Below are positions 1 through 10,056 of a stretch of 23,998 nucleotides of DNA, piece after piece (positions within the stretch are counted from its first letter, which is position 1; the number at the start of each line of letters is the position of its first letter). The stretch is from Brachionus koreanus. Taxonomy: Eukaryota > Rotifera > Eurotatoria > Ploima > Brachionidae. The notes under the pieces are model-generated. The model saw nothing but the letters and a program-made list of their open reading frames with translations. It was not told the DNA's origin and made no database searches. The stretch is from NCBI GenBank assembly GCA_016987375.1, contig PJRA01000506.1, forward strand, positions 958,991-982,988, in the 5' to 3' direction. The position numbers and the translations under genes are program-made.

Positions 1-134
1 CTGATACAACAATTTCTAGCATTGATGAAACAAGTTTTTCGACCGATACTACAACACCAAAATCGACAGAAATTACTTCAGATCAAGGATCAACATCATC
101 GTCAACAATTACATTGTCTGATACAACAATTTCT
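1..134 (+). repeat. Coding direct repeat in mucin-like stalk
   Basis: The 17-base string ctgatacaacaatttct occurs at 1-17 and again at 118-134. The spacing of 117 bases is 39 codons, so both copies encode the same DTTIS peptide in frame. This suggests a Thr/Ser stalk that grew by in-frame tandem duplication and may continue upstream of the window. Confidence 0.7.
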
Positions 135-2581
135 TCTACAACACCAATACTGTTCACAAGCTCCTCATCTATGCCTTTCTCATTTTTTAGCACGACAAAT
201 GTTTTTTCCACTTCTTTTTTCTCATCAACTTTTATTTTACCTTCCACGACATCTTTTTTTGAATGTAAATTTTCGACCGATTGTTCTGTTATTGGATCTT
301 TTTGTTTTGATGGATTTTGTCGTTGTCCAGCTGGTTTTACAACATACAATGGTTCTTGCATAGGTTTTTTTTTTCCCTTTTTTAATTTTTTTTTATTTTT
401 TATTTTTACAGCCACTATTCCTCTTCCGCTTGTTCTTCCTGTCCTTATTCCATTTAATGAAGTTTGTGATGTAATCGAATCTCAAACTTCTGCTTTTACT
501 AATTCGTTTGTTGATGTCGTAAGTTTTAATTTTTTATTTTTAATTTTATTTAAAAATTTTTTTTAGATCGATTCAAATTCCAGACTTTTTTTCAATGATC
601 CAAAAGATTTTCTTTATCCTTCCATCAATTCAATTTCATTTGCTGGTGACGCTGATTCTTCTTTATTCAAAAACATCTGTCCTCCTTTAAATATTCGACA
701 AAAAATTTTACAAAACCGTGTTGATTTCTCTCTCACTAATTCCAGCAACATTTTTCTCGAACGTTTCGAAAAATGTTCAAATTACAATGATTCAAATTTT
801 TCAATTCAAGATTGTTTTTTTCCTTTTGATGTTGAATATTCTCTAATTCTTCAAAATAGCTCTAAAATAACTGAGCAAGATCTAAAAGATATTGGTAAAA
901 ACTATTCAAATCAATTAATTGAAAAATTAAGTTTCAATATCAATAATTCATTGGTTTTTTTTCAGCTTAATTCTAGTTCTAGCTCTTTTTTTTTAAATGT
1001 AAACCAAAAGAAAGATTATTGTAATAATGAAACTAATTGTAATGATGGTCCTGAGCTGATTGAAGACATTAAAAACTATATGAAAGAATTAATTGATAGG
1101 ACTCAAAATTTCAGCAATAGTTATGAAACTTTTGGTAAGTGGCTCTTAAAATTTTTGATGTTTTTATATGTTTTATTGTTGCTTTTTAGCCAAAATTTTG
1201 TGTAACTTAGATAAAGATGATTGCATTTTTCAAAATAAAAAATGTGAAATAAGCACTTTTTCTCAAAAAAGATGTGTTTGTCAAAATGGCTTCTTTGAAT
1301 TCAATGGTATCAATAATGATTGTTTAGGTATGCTTTTTTTATAATCTTTTTTTTAAATATATTTTTTTCTGTATTTAGATTGCACAAAAAAATGTGAAAA
1401 TAGTGGAATTTGTTACAATAACAATAACATAGAATATTGTTATTGCTCTGGTTTTTTTTTTGGAGACCATTGTGAAATAAATGGATTGATAATTTTTGTT
1501 ATTGGAATTGTTTTATTAATATTAAGTTTTGCAACATGTCTTTTATTATGGTTCTGCTTTATAATAAGAAAAATGTATTTTTTTCATAAATTTAAATGAT
1601 CATGATTAATTTTTTTTTAAGAAAAAAGACTAAAATTGCAGATCAAAATCTTAAAAATAATTCCGCTCCTGAAGAAACTGAAATCAAGCAGATTTATGAC
1701 AACATCGAATTTGATAATGATGATTTTTTTAAGACTTTAGAAAATCCAAAAAGGCTAAATGAAGAATTTGATGCTGAATGGGATAAATTTAGTGTTGATG
1801 ATGAAATAAATTGGGATATCATTTTTGGAAAGGATGAAGATTTGAATTCAATTGAAGTAAATTAGTTTTTGTATTAAATTTTTCAAGTTTTTTTCTTTTT
1901 AACACTAGAAGCACCAAGCATTTTTTCACCTTTTTTAATTCAAAAATATTTTATAAAAGAAATCATTTTTCAACGAAAATTATAAAATCTACATAAATAA
2001 AAAAAGATAAATTCATTTAAAAATCTATTCAAAAGATACGAGGATTTGAAAATTTTTCAAATGAGTCAAATGACTCATTCGGTACTCCTAGTCTTTAATT
2101 GGAACGGTCCAAACTGAGAGCTGTTTTAAATTAAATTTTGGATATTTTTTTCATTGGGAACAGAAAAACCATTAAAAGAAAGCTTGGCTATCTAAGGGTT
2201 TATTTTACTCAGAATTTAATTTATAATAATTTATAATAAAAGTGGATAAAATATGTAAGCTTCTTTATTTAGGAAGCAAAAATATAAAATCATTGATGCT
2301 AATTTGAAAAGCCGTTCCTAATAATTTAATTTTTTTAGAATTCCGAAGAAACTGGAGCTATTAACCCTGCATTTTTGACTAAGAGTAATTTGATGATTCC
2401 CAGAGTAAACTTAAATGGCCATAAAGATCTTTTTGGAACTGACATATCATCGACTTTGAAAAGTCAAATATCCTTGCCTGGTCCAACAAATTTCAATGAC
2501 TTCAAAGGCATACCAAGAGCATGGATTACTGAGCCCACTATTGAAGACTATGAAAGTGATCATAATGAAGCATATTTTTAA
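1..2581 (+). CDS. Mucin-stalked, Cys-rich/EGF-like single-pass membrane protein (5' partial)
   Basis: Spliced by eye: <3-363, 412-518, 567-1134, 1190-1327, 1379-1574, 1622-1856, 2339-2581; all junctions GT...AG and in phase, giving 615 residues to TAA. In order: Thr/Ser-rich mucin-like stalk (residues 1-84); six-Cys EB/EGF-like module (about 86-119, core SFCFDGFCRCPAGF); an unrecognised Asn/Ser-rich, probably glycosylated ectodomain (about 120-370) with a CNNETNC loop; a second Cys-rich stretch; a classical EGF module (C393-C423, ending CYCSGFFFGDHC); a transmembrane helix (about 427-454) followed by basic RK; and an acidic cytoplasmic tail. It is probably a type I surface or adhesion protein, but no ligand or family can be named. 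The 5' end and signal peptide lie outside the window. The last intron (482 bp) carries a transposon terminus; if retained, the protein ends at TAG 1863, three codons past the donor. Confidence 0.85.
1899..2079 (+). mobile_element. piggyBac-like terminus inside intron 6 of the first gene
   Basis: Begins at TTAA (1899-1902) with the terminal sequence cactagaagcaccaagca. About 180 bp match, inverted, the block at 12651-12853, including the inner tract ctattcaaaagatacgagga. At 2060-2079 is a perfect 9-bp-arm palindrome (aatgagtca/tgactcatt). No matching opposite terminus is seen before the exon at 2339, so this is one end of a truncated element or a solo terminus. Assignment to the piggyBac type rests on the TTAA site and the repeat of the same termini, not on a transposase here. 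Confidence 0.6.
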
Positions 2582-3907
2582 ATCATGTGAAAAAAGATCT
2601 GGATACATGCATTACTATTTTAATTTACAACTCGTGCTTTAAAATTTTACTATTCAAAATGATGCTAAATTGTTTTATTTTATTTTTTTAATAGAAATTG
2701 AATATGAATCAAATCCGGTGATGATCCAAAGGCGAATTTGAAATTTTTTTTTGTTAGTTAAAATTTAACTGGCCATTAATTTATTTAAATGATATAAGAT
2801 AATTTTTTTTTTAATTTTCTGAGGTATTTGATTCCTATTACTTTTTTTTTGAATAAAGATATTTAAATTAAAAAATTTTATTTCATTCTTTTTTATTTTA
2901 ATTTTTGTTTTCAATGATTTCAAGTGATAATTTGGCTTGATTTTTTTGCTGAACTTATTTTTTAAATTTTAATATAAAAAATAGCAAAAATTATTTTTGT
3001 TTCTAAGACAACATTTAGTTCTTTAAATTTTTTTTTCAAGTTTATAAAAATCTTTTTAAAACATAGAAAATTTAAGGTTATTTTGGTTGTGTTGATAGTT
3101 TGACAAAAATAGTCTGTTATTAGAAAAATTGCTGTTTAAGTGAGACTTAATTAATTTAAACAAGATCTTTATTTTCAAATGTGAAGTGTTTTAAGTTTTG
3201 CTAAAAAAAAATTATAAAAAAAGTAGATCTTTTTTTACATTAAATAATAAAAATAAATATTAAAACGCTTTTTTCTATGAGTGAAAAAAGATTGATTCTG
3301 TTATCACTATTTTTTAATGAGAACAAGCCTCCTAACAACCTTTAGAAATAAATATAATTAGTAACCATAGGTTTATTATTGTTTTTATCAAAATCTTTAA
3401 ATGGTTGCTCTTATTTAAAAATTTAAAGGTGAATTCATAATTTAATTTGACCTATTTTTTTATAAAATAAAAAAACATCCGATTTTTACCATTAAGAAAA
3501 ATTCAAATTTAAGCTGAATAATAAAGTTAATTATTGAAATCAGATTTACGAGGGAGCACATTTTTGAATTAAAGAGAGTTAAGAAAATTAAAATTATCTA
3601 TAATAAATTCGCATAATTTAAAATATTATTATGGAAATCGACCTAGTTTTCCCTAATTAATTCAGATGAAAAAATCATACGATCCGAAATTTTTGAAAAA
3701 AAATCGTTCGTTTTTTTGTTGTGTTGATTTAGAAAAAGTAAAATAATATTTTTAGTTAAAAAAATCTATGATTTTTGTTCAAGGCTTAGTCACATCAAGT
3801 TAAAAACACATTCTCAACTCTCGATTTGATAAATTTTAGTATATAAATATAAATTTTACATTTTAGATTAGAATATAATAGAAAGTTATTCAATTTTGCT
3901 TCTAAAA
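2582..3907. other. Intergenic, 3' UTR of first gene then AT-rich DNA
   Basis: Holds the 3' UTR of the upstream gene, with a candidate AATAAA polyadenylation signal at 2852-2857. The rest is AT-rich sequence with stop codons in all frames; no RNA gene or transposon coding remnant is recognised. Confidence 0.6.
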
Positions 3908-4347
3908 ATGACCGAAATGAAGGCTCAGCTTTTAACAGAACTTCCGTATCACAGAGTAATAAAAAAAGAAAAAGTTGTTCAGATTTTTCTTTAAATATTT
4001 TATTTTTGTAGATTGAACAACCCCGCAAACCAAACAAATATTTGGAGTTTTTTGGCTCTTACATTGCACTGCCTTTAATGACTGTGGTTCTTGTTTTGTC
4101 ACTTTTGATATTATTTCTCCTGGTCAAAACATACTTTTCAAATTCCTACATGTACGCCATTCAAGAAGATATAAACCTAAAAAACAATAATTTAAACATT
4201 GGCGATTTAGTTGACAATCGATACGACCAATTTAATAACCGACCGCATGGACAAATTATTAAAAAACCAAATGAATCATTATTAGACAAAATAGCATCAT
4301 TAAATGACAAGAAAACATTTGAAAACGAACAAAAAAAATTCAAATGA
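3908..4347 (+). CDS. Small single-pass membrane protein, unknown family
   Basis: Two exons, 3908-3955 and 4012-4347, joined across a 56-bp GT...AG intron (phase 0), encode 127 residues. The ATG at 3908 (context aaaaATGacc) is chosen because it splices in frame to the hydrophobic exon. About 30 residues of N-terminus (MTEMKAQLLTELPYHR, then a basic PRKPNKY stretch) precede one strong helix (about 35-55, SYIALPLMTVVLVLSLLILF), then an Asn/Lys-rich hydrophilic tail without cysteines. There is no signal peptide. It resembles small integral membrane proteins in general layout, but I do not recognise the family. It stands alone on the plus strand. An upstream non-coding exon is possible. Confidence 0.7.
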
Positions 4348-5294
4348 TTATTTAATTAATTATTTTATTAACATCAAAAAAGTCCTCATTTAAATTATTT
4401 TTGCAAGCTTTTAATGCTCATTTTTGAAGAAATATTATTGTTTTTCTATGTACACTTGTGGTGTCTCAAAATCTTGTAAAATTCGTGGCTTATTTGGAAT
4501 ATTAGAAATTTATGCCTAGTCAATTACAGGATTACTAATCGTGTTTGTAATAATTAAGCAAACACTGATCAAGGAACAAATATATATATATATATTTTTT
4601 AGAATTATTATAAATCTCATCCAAGATTTAAGCAAATAATGTAATAAATCTACTAATTAATTTATTTTTTTAGTTTTAATTCAAATAAAATTATTTTTTA
4701 ATTAAATTTTTTATTAAAAAATATGTTCTAATTTGACAACAAAATTATTTATTCTATCATTTAAACTATTCATCTCATAATAAGAAAATGCATTTATAAA
4801 TAGTTTATAAATGATAGATAAAAAAAAATAAAGATAGGAAACCATTTGGTTGATTAATATTATTAAAATTGTAAAGTCAAAATTTTAAATTTATCGCCAA
4901 GGTGGTTCGATTATTTAATAAAATAATTTTCATAAAAGTTTTTAGTATTACCTTCATAAACCAATTTAAAAAATAAGAATAAGCAAGAATATCTTATTTA
5001 TTTATTAACTTAGTAAAAGATTATGTGTCGGTGTTAAAAAAAATTTGAATATGAATTAAAAAATTTTAATTTATTATAAAATACATATGTAGCTAAATTT
5101 TTATTTTCATTTACTCTATTTTTTCCACATACTCAGATTTTTCGTGAATAATGATATTTTTTTTAATTTTAATTTCTGGAATTTGTAAGTGTATATGAGG
5201 TTATGTGGTCTTTATGAATACACCGGTTCAATTTTATTAATTAAATAGGTTTGAAACAGTTATGGAAATTTATTACAACAAGTTATATGCCTTT
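4348..5294. other. Intergenic AT-rich DNA
   Basis: No gene seen. Contains a short (TA)n run near 4580-4595 and an imperfect inverted repeat: 4753-4770 pairs with 4799-4820 around a loop of about 28 bases. Confidence 0.5.
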
Positions 5295-5925
5295 AATTAT
5301 AGGCCTATCTAAATCACATCGATACCAGCTGTATTGCTGAGAGAATTATTAGAAACTTGGTATTAAATTTTTGTCCTGAAAATAAATAAATTAATCAATT
5401 CCAACATGGATTTATTCCTCATAAACCTAATCAAAATTCTTGATTTTTTGACACATAAAATATCTCTAGGCAATCAAGTGGATGTACTTTATACGGATTT
5501 CTCTAAAGCTTTCGATAGAGTGAATCACCAAAAAATTTTAATTTAAACTTAAACAGCTTGACATTGACGGAATGTGATTAAAATGGATTGAATCGTTTCT
5601 TAGTAATTGTAAACAAAGAGTTGAAGTTGGTAAAACAGAATCCGGATGGCTTAATGCTACTAGTGGTGTACCAAAACGCTCTGTCCTCGGTCCATTTGCT
5701 TTTCACAATTTTCATTCTCAAGTTTGCTCAGTAGCCTCAAAAGGCAACAGAATACTTGGTCAAGTTTTTCCTGTATGGTGCCCATACATAGAGAAAGATA
5801 AAAGAATTCTAGAGGGTGTTCAACGAAGAGCTACTCGTGCTATGACAGAATCTTTTGTCAGATTTACGCATTTTATGGGTTGCAATAAACCACTATATTA
5901 TAATGTAGAAACTTATGATTAGGGA
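5295..5925 (+). pseudogene. Non-LTR retrotransposon (LINE) reverse transcriptase remnant
   Basis: Translated pieces follow the order of a jockey/CR1-like reverse transcriptase: NYRPI (near 5295), QHGFIPHKPNQNS, VDVLYTDFSKAFDRVNH (motif A with the catalytic Asp, near 5482-5532), a thumb-proximal LKWIESFLSNCKQRVEVGK block, and SGVPKRSVLGP (motif B, near 5662-5695; the usual Gln-Gly is Lys-Arg). The YADD motif is missing: sequence jumps to the C-terminal region GNRILG and then VWCPYIEKDKRILEGVQRR (near 5775-5830). At least two internal deletions, frameshifts and stop codons make it dead. The endonuclease and 3' tail are not seen. Confidence 0.85.
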
Positions 5926-7267
5926 AAGGAAATTTAAAAAATTTAAAAATTTGGAAATTTCTTTCTTTTATAATTTATAAATTCTAATTTCTATGAAAAT
6001 CAAAATTTAAATGAATTTATTGTTTATCTATTCTAAAAAAATAATTTAAGAATGAATTAGCATCTTTTACTTACAAGCAAAAATTGAAATAATAAAGCGT
6101 TTTAAATTTGACAAATAGATACTAAGACAAAATCATTCTCAATGGAGAAAACCATCAAATAACAAAAAAAATAATTGACCAAAATCTATGCAACAGAAAT
6201 TACAAAATAAAAATTATATAAGTTAAATATATAATTATATTTTAAATATTTTTTTACATCGCCTTCTATGGGTTAATTGAAATAAATAAAAACAAAAAAT
6301 AAGAACAGCTTTTTTGGATTTATATCGTCTTACATTCTTCTGGATCTAATTAGAAAAAATTTAGAATAATTACTAAACATTAAATCTTAACCTCTTATAA
6401 TTTTTGGATATAAGAAAGCTAAGGCTTTCGTATTCATCCTTAACCTTTTTGAAATAAATAAATATTAGAGTTACACTTATATTCTTGAGGTTTACAAAAA
6501 TACATAATCTAAATTCAAAAATATTGTTTTAAAGAAATTGAAGTTTTTAACAAATTATCGACTAAAATTTTTTCTGATTATTTATTTTACTGAATTTTAG
6601 CTTAAAGAGAAAAAATCATATATTAGAATAAATTTTGTAAAATTTAATTAATCGCTAATATAAAACTAACATTCTTCTTTTTGATTTTGATAAAATTATG
6701 ATATTTTATTTTATCAAAAAAATTTAATATTTAATGGTAATGGCCAAGCTTTTTTTAACTAAATTGTAAAATAAAGTTCAAAATTTTGAATTAAATTCTT
6801 TGTTTTTATTTTAAATTAAAGCTATTAATTTTGGTCAATAATTTATTTTGCCCAAATTTACATCATCAATGATGATTGAATTAATTGTTATTTGGGATCA
6901 ATATACATTATATTTGACTAAATCAAAAAAATAATTAAAGTTTGAAAAAGAAAATTTAATTGTAACAATTAAACGTTCTAAATTTTAAATGTGCCTAATA
7001 TCATCTTTGATGCTTTATTTCATATAAATATTTTGATAATTTAATCAATTAAATCATAATCCTATAATTCACATCAAATAAATAATCTTTTTGAATTTCT
7101 AAATATTCTTTCAAGTTCATCAATCAAGATAAATAATTAAGATAAATCATTGTTTTATTCTATAATTGCCGCTAAATTAGCAAGTTAAATTTAAATTCCA
7201 ATTTTTTCTTAAATCAAACAAAAATATAATAATTCTGAGACAAAATAAATTTTTGAAATTTTTCAAA
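5926..7267. other. Intergenic AT-rich DNA, 5' flank of the RGG-box gene
   Basis: No open frame of note, no RNA gene and no recognisable repeat. The segment just upstream of 7268 should contain the promoter and 5' UTR of the next gene; no clear TATA/initiator pair could be chosen in such AT-rich sequence. Confidence 0.5.
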
Positions 7268-8434
7268 ATGTGGAAAAATATAGACACTTCAGATCTTTCA
7301 TTCAATACATTTGACATTCAAATTGATAAATTGAACACTGATAATGATACACAACTTTTTTTTTCTTCTGATGATCTTGCAAACTCTGTGAAAAATTTTC
7401 CTTGCAACGATTCTCATCAAAACTCATTTTCCAACATTGATACGCAATCACTTTTCGGTGACGATCCTCTAGGTTTTTGTAAAGAGGAAGCTAACAAGTC
7501 CATATTTTCAAATGATGAATTTGACTTAATCGGTTCTATTAAAGATAGTCATAGACTTAACGAATTTATTCCAAATTTAAACAATAATAATAACAATAGT
7601 TGCTTCCAGAATGTTCCTTTGAAAACTTCAAAGAGAGGAAGAGGTCGAGGTAGTAGAGGCTCTTATAAGCCTAGAGGAAGTAATCGAGCTCGAATGGTCA
7701 GTCAGAATTCTAACTTTGTCCCTTGTTCGTTTAATAATCCCATGCAGAATTGTGCATATTCTTACAATAATAGATTTAATCTTAATAATCAAAATTCATT
7801 TATTTCACAATCGTCTATGTCTAATTCGCATCAAACAGTTTGCATTAATCCTGAAATTTTGCGGAGACTTGGCTATCAACAACAAGGTAAGTATTCAAAT
7901 TCAATTTATTCAAAATTTTTAAGTTTTATGTCTATGACTAAAAAAAAATGCTTCTTGGATTTACACAAAATGTATTAAATAAATAAAATAGTTTTTTTTT
8001 TTATTATTAATTAGTAAATTCCAACGATAGTAATTCTTCATTGATGTTAAATGTCAAAAATCAATCCATGTCTTCCAACAATCAAATAAATGAATACAGC
8101 TATTTATGCAATCAATTTAATGAAACAACTCAAATAAACAGCCAGATTTATGAAAACAATTGCAATGGTATTAAATTTTTTTTTTTTTAAATATTTATTC
8201 TTTTCTTTTTAAGATTATGAAGACGTTTTTTCTTCTAATTATCCAAAGAGTTCATTAGCTAACGATTTAAGTTTTGACTTATTCAAGTCAAATTTTGAAG
8301 AAACAAACTATTTTGGAGATTTGGATTCTAAATGTTATATGGATATATCTAATAAGGAACATTTGGTGGTTAATGGTGAAGAATATGAAAATAACTATTT
8401 AACTGATGATTCTAATTTGGGCAGCTTTTTCTAA
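7268..8434 (+). CDS. Asn/Ser-rich RGG-box protein, unknown family
   Basis: Three exons, 7268-7886, 8015-8167 and 8214-8434, with GT...AG introns of 128 and 46 bp (both phase 1), encode 330 residues ending in TAA. The ATG at 7268 (caaaATGtgg) is the first in frame. The N-terminal half is acidic and rich in Asn, Ser, Asp and Phe; a basic Arg/Gly cluster follows at about residues 124-142 (KRGRGRGSRGSYKPRGSNRA); the rest is again Asn/Ser/Tyr-rich, acidic near the end. There is no signal peptide, membrane helix or folded domain that I can identify. RGG/AT-hook-like clusters of this kind bind RNA or DNA, so a nuclear or ribonucleoprotein role is plausible, not shown. A candidate AATAAA lies at 8473-8478. 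Confidence 0.8.
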
Positions 8435-8472
8435 AAAATACATTGAAATTAAAGTTAAATAACTATAATTGA

Positions 8473-8478
8473 AATAAA
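8473..8478 (+). terminator. Candidate polyadenylation signal of RGG-box gene
   Basis: AATAAA 39 bases after the stop codon. In DNA this AT-rich the hexamer is common, so its position relative to the stop is the only support. Confidence 0.4.
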
Positions 8479-10004
8479 AATATCTAATGTTCCACAAATT
8501 TTTTTTTCTAAACTAAAGATTACACAAAATAGTCTATTATACAGTAATGTGAAAAAATTAATTCAGCTAACTTTGTTGCCTCAAAAATAAAATTAAAAAT
8601 GGAATTAAACTTTGACTAATTTTTTTTAATTTTTATAAAATATCAAATAATCTCTTTAAAAAATGAATTTTTTTGCATAATTGTTTTTCAATTACATTTC
8701 TACATTTAAGTTTATTCTTTACTATCATATAGAGAGACTTCATTTAATTAAGTATTTCAAAATATCATTATTATCTAGATTATCAAAAAGAAAAATAACT
8801 AAATTCATAATTTAATTTACTAAAATAATATTTATTTAATTCAATTTGCGTCATGCAAGTTAAGAAAAGAAAAAAATTTAAGTTTTTATAAAAATGAAAA
8901 AAGGATTTATTTTGTATTAAAATAAGATAGTAAATTTTCTTAAAATTGAATTATTGTTAAAGTTAATTTAATTCTACATAAATTATAAGGTTATTAGCCC
9001 TATTTATTCAATTAGAGTAAGAACTAATTTTGCAGAATTTGCATTTTACATATCTAACATAATGGATTTCAGTCTTAATTAATTATCCATTTATATTCAC
9101 AAAAGCATTCTTTTCCCATTTTCTTTTTAATTTCAATTTCATCAAAATTTTAGAAAGCCTTTAGAATTAAATTTAATAATGTTTTTCCACTTTTATCTAT
9201 TCTGTTTATCATTTTGAAACATTTTTTATAGACTCAATTTTACCATTATTTAACATCGATTTTTATTCATTTTGTATTTTTTTATTAAAATAGTAATGTT
9301 ACTGAATTTGTGATAGATTTTTATCTAATTTGTGATGAGGATTACTTACGTCTTAAGTAAAATAAAAGTTTGTTTCACACACAATCTTAGAAAAAATTAC
9401 ATCAATCAATCTGGACAAAGTAAAATTTTTGATCAAATTTCTAAATTTTTCAAAAACTACAAAAACATTTTACATTTAATCTTAAAATGAACAAATAAAT
9501 TTCAATGTTTTTTTTTTAAATTAAAGTTCTTTTCAAAACTTTCAACTGTTACAAAAATTGAAAAATCTGCATTTAAAATTTTATCATTTAAATGTTTATT
9601 TTAAATATTTTGATCATTTTTGAAAAATACTTGGCCCAAAATCTGCTAGACAAGAAATTAATTTTCAATACTTTGTCATTTTTAGCTCTTTTTTCAATTT
9701 TTAATATTTTTTTTAAATAATAATCTTTAATACACTTTCAATCATCATATGATTTGATTCAATTTTATGGACAAAGCAAAATTCAAATTTTTTTTTTATA
9801 GACATCTTTTGGTTTTTCTGACCAATTTTGTGGAACATGTTACTTAGTACCACATCTTTAATTATATTTTTTTGTTGAATTAAATGATACATTTAACAAT
9901 TCACTAGTAATTTTAATTATTTTTTTAATTGTTCTATATGAATTTTCGACTTTTAACCTGCTAAAAATGAGAATTATTTTGGATGAAAATAAAACAAAAA
10001 AGTC

Positions 10005-10010
10005 TTTATT
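10005..10010 (-). terminator. Candidate polyadenylation signal of the receptor gene
   Basis: AATAAA on the minus strand (TTTATT on plus) about 47 bases after the receptor stop codon. A second AATAAA lies closer, near 10040-10045. Either could serve. Confidence 0.4.
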
Positions 10011-10056
10011 TTACAATCTTAATAAATAATTTAAAAATACATTTATTTCAATTATT

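Larger units (their letters stand above)
8435..10056. other. Convergent intergenic region
   Basis: Lies between the 3' ends of the plus-strand RGG-box gene and the minus-strand receptor gene. It contains their presumed 3' UTRs; no further gene, RNA or transposon is recognised. Confidence 0.5.

Noticed and set aside
83..415. Minus-strand open frame over the mucin stalk
   Set aside because: Lys/Val-rich antisense of the Thr/Ser/Phe coding strand; the plus strand splices coherently into EGF and membrane domains.
2300..2338. Second terminus of the 1899 transposon near 2326
   Set aside because: Only TTAA-like AT-rich bases; the gcttggtgcttctagtg end is not present.
4580..4595. (TA)n run as a meaningful microsatellite
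   Set aside because: Only about eight units in DNA that is already very AT-rich.
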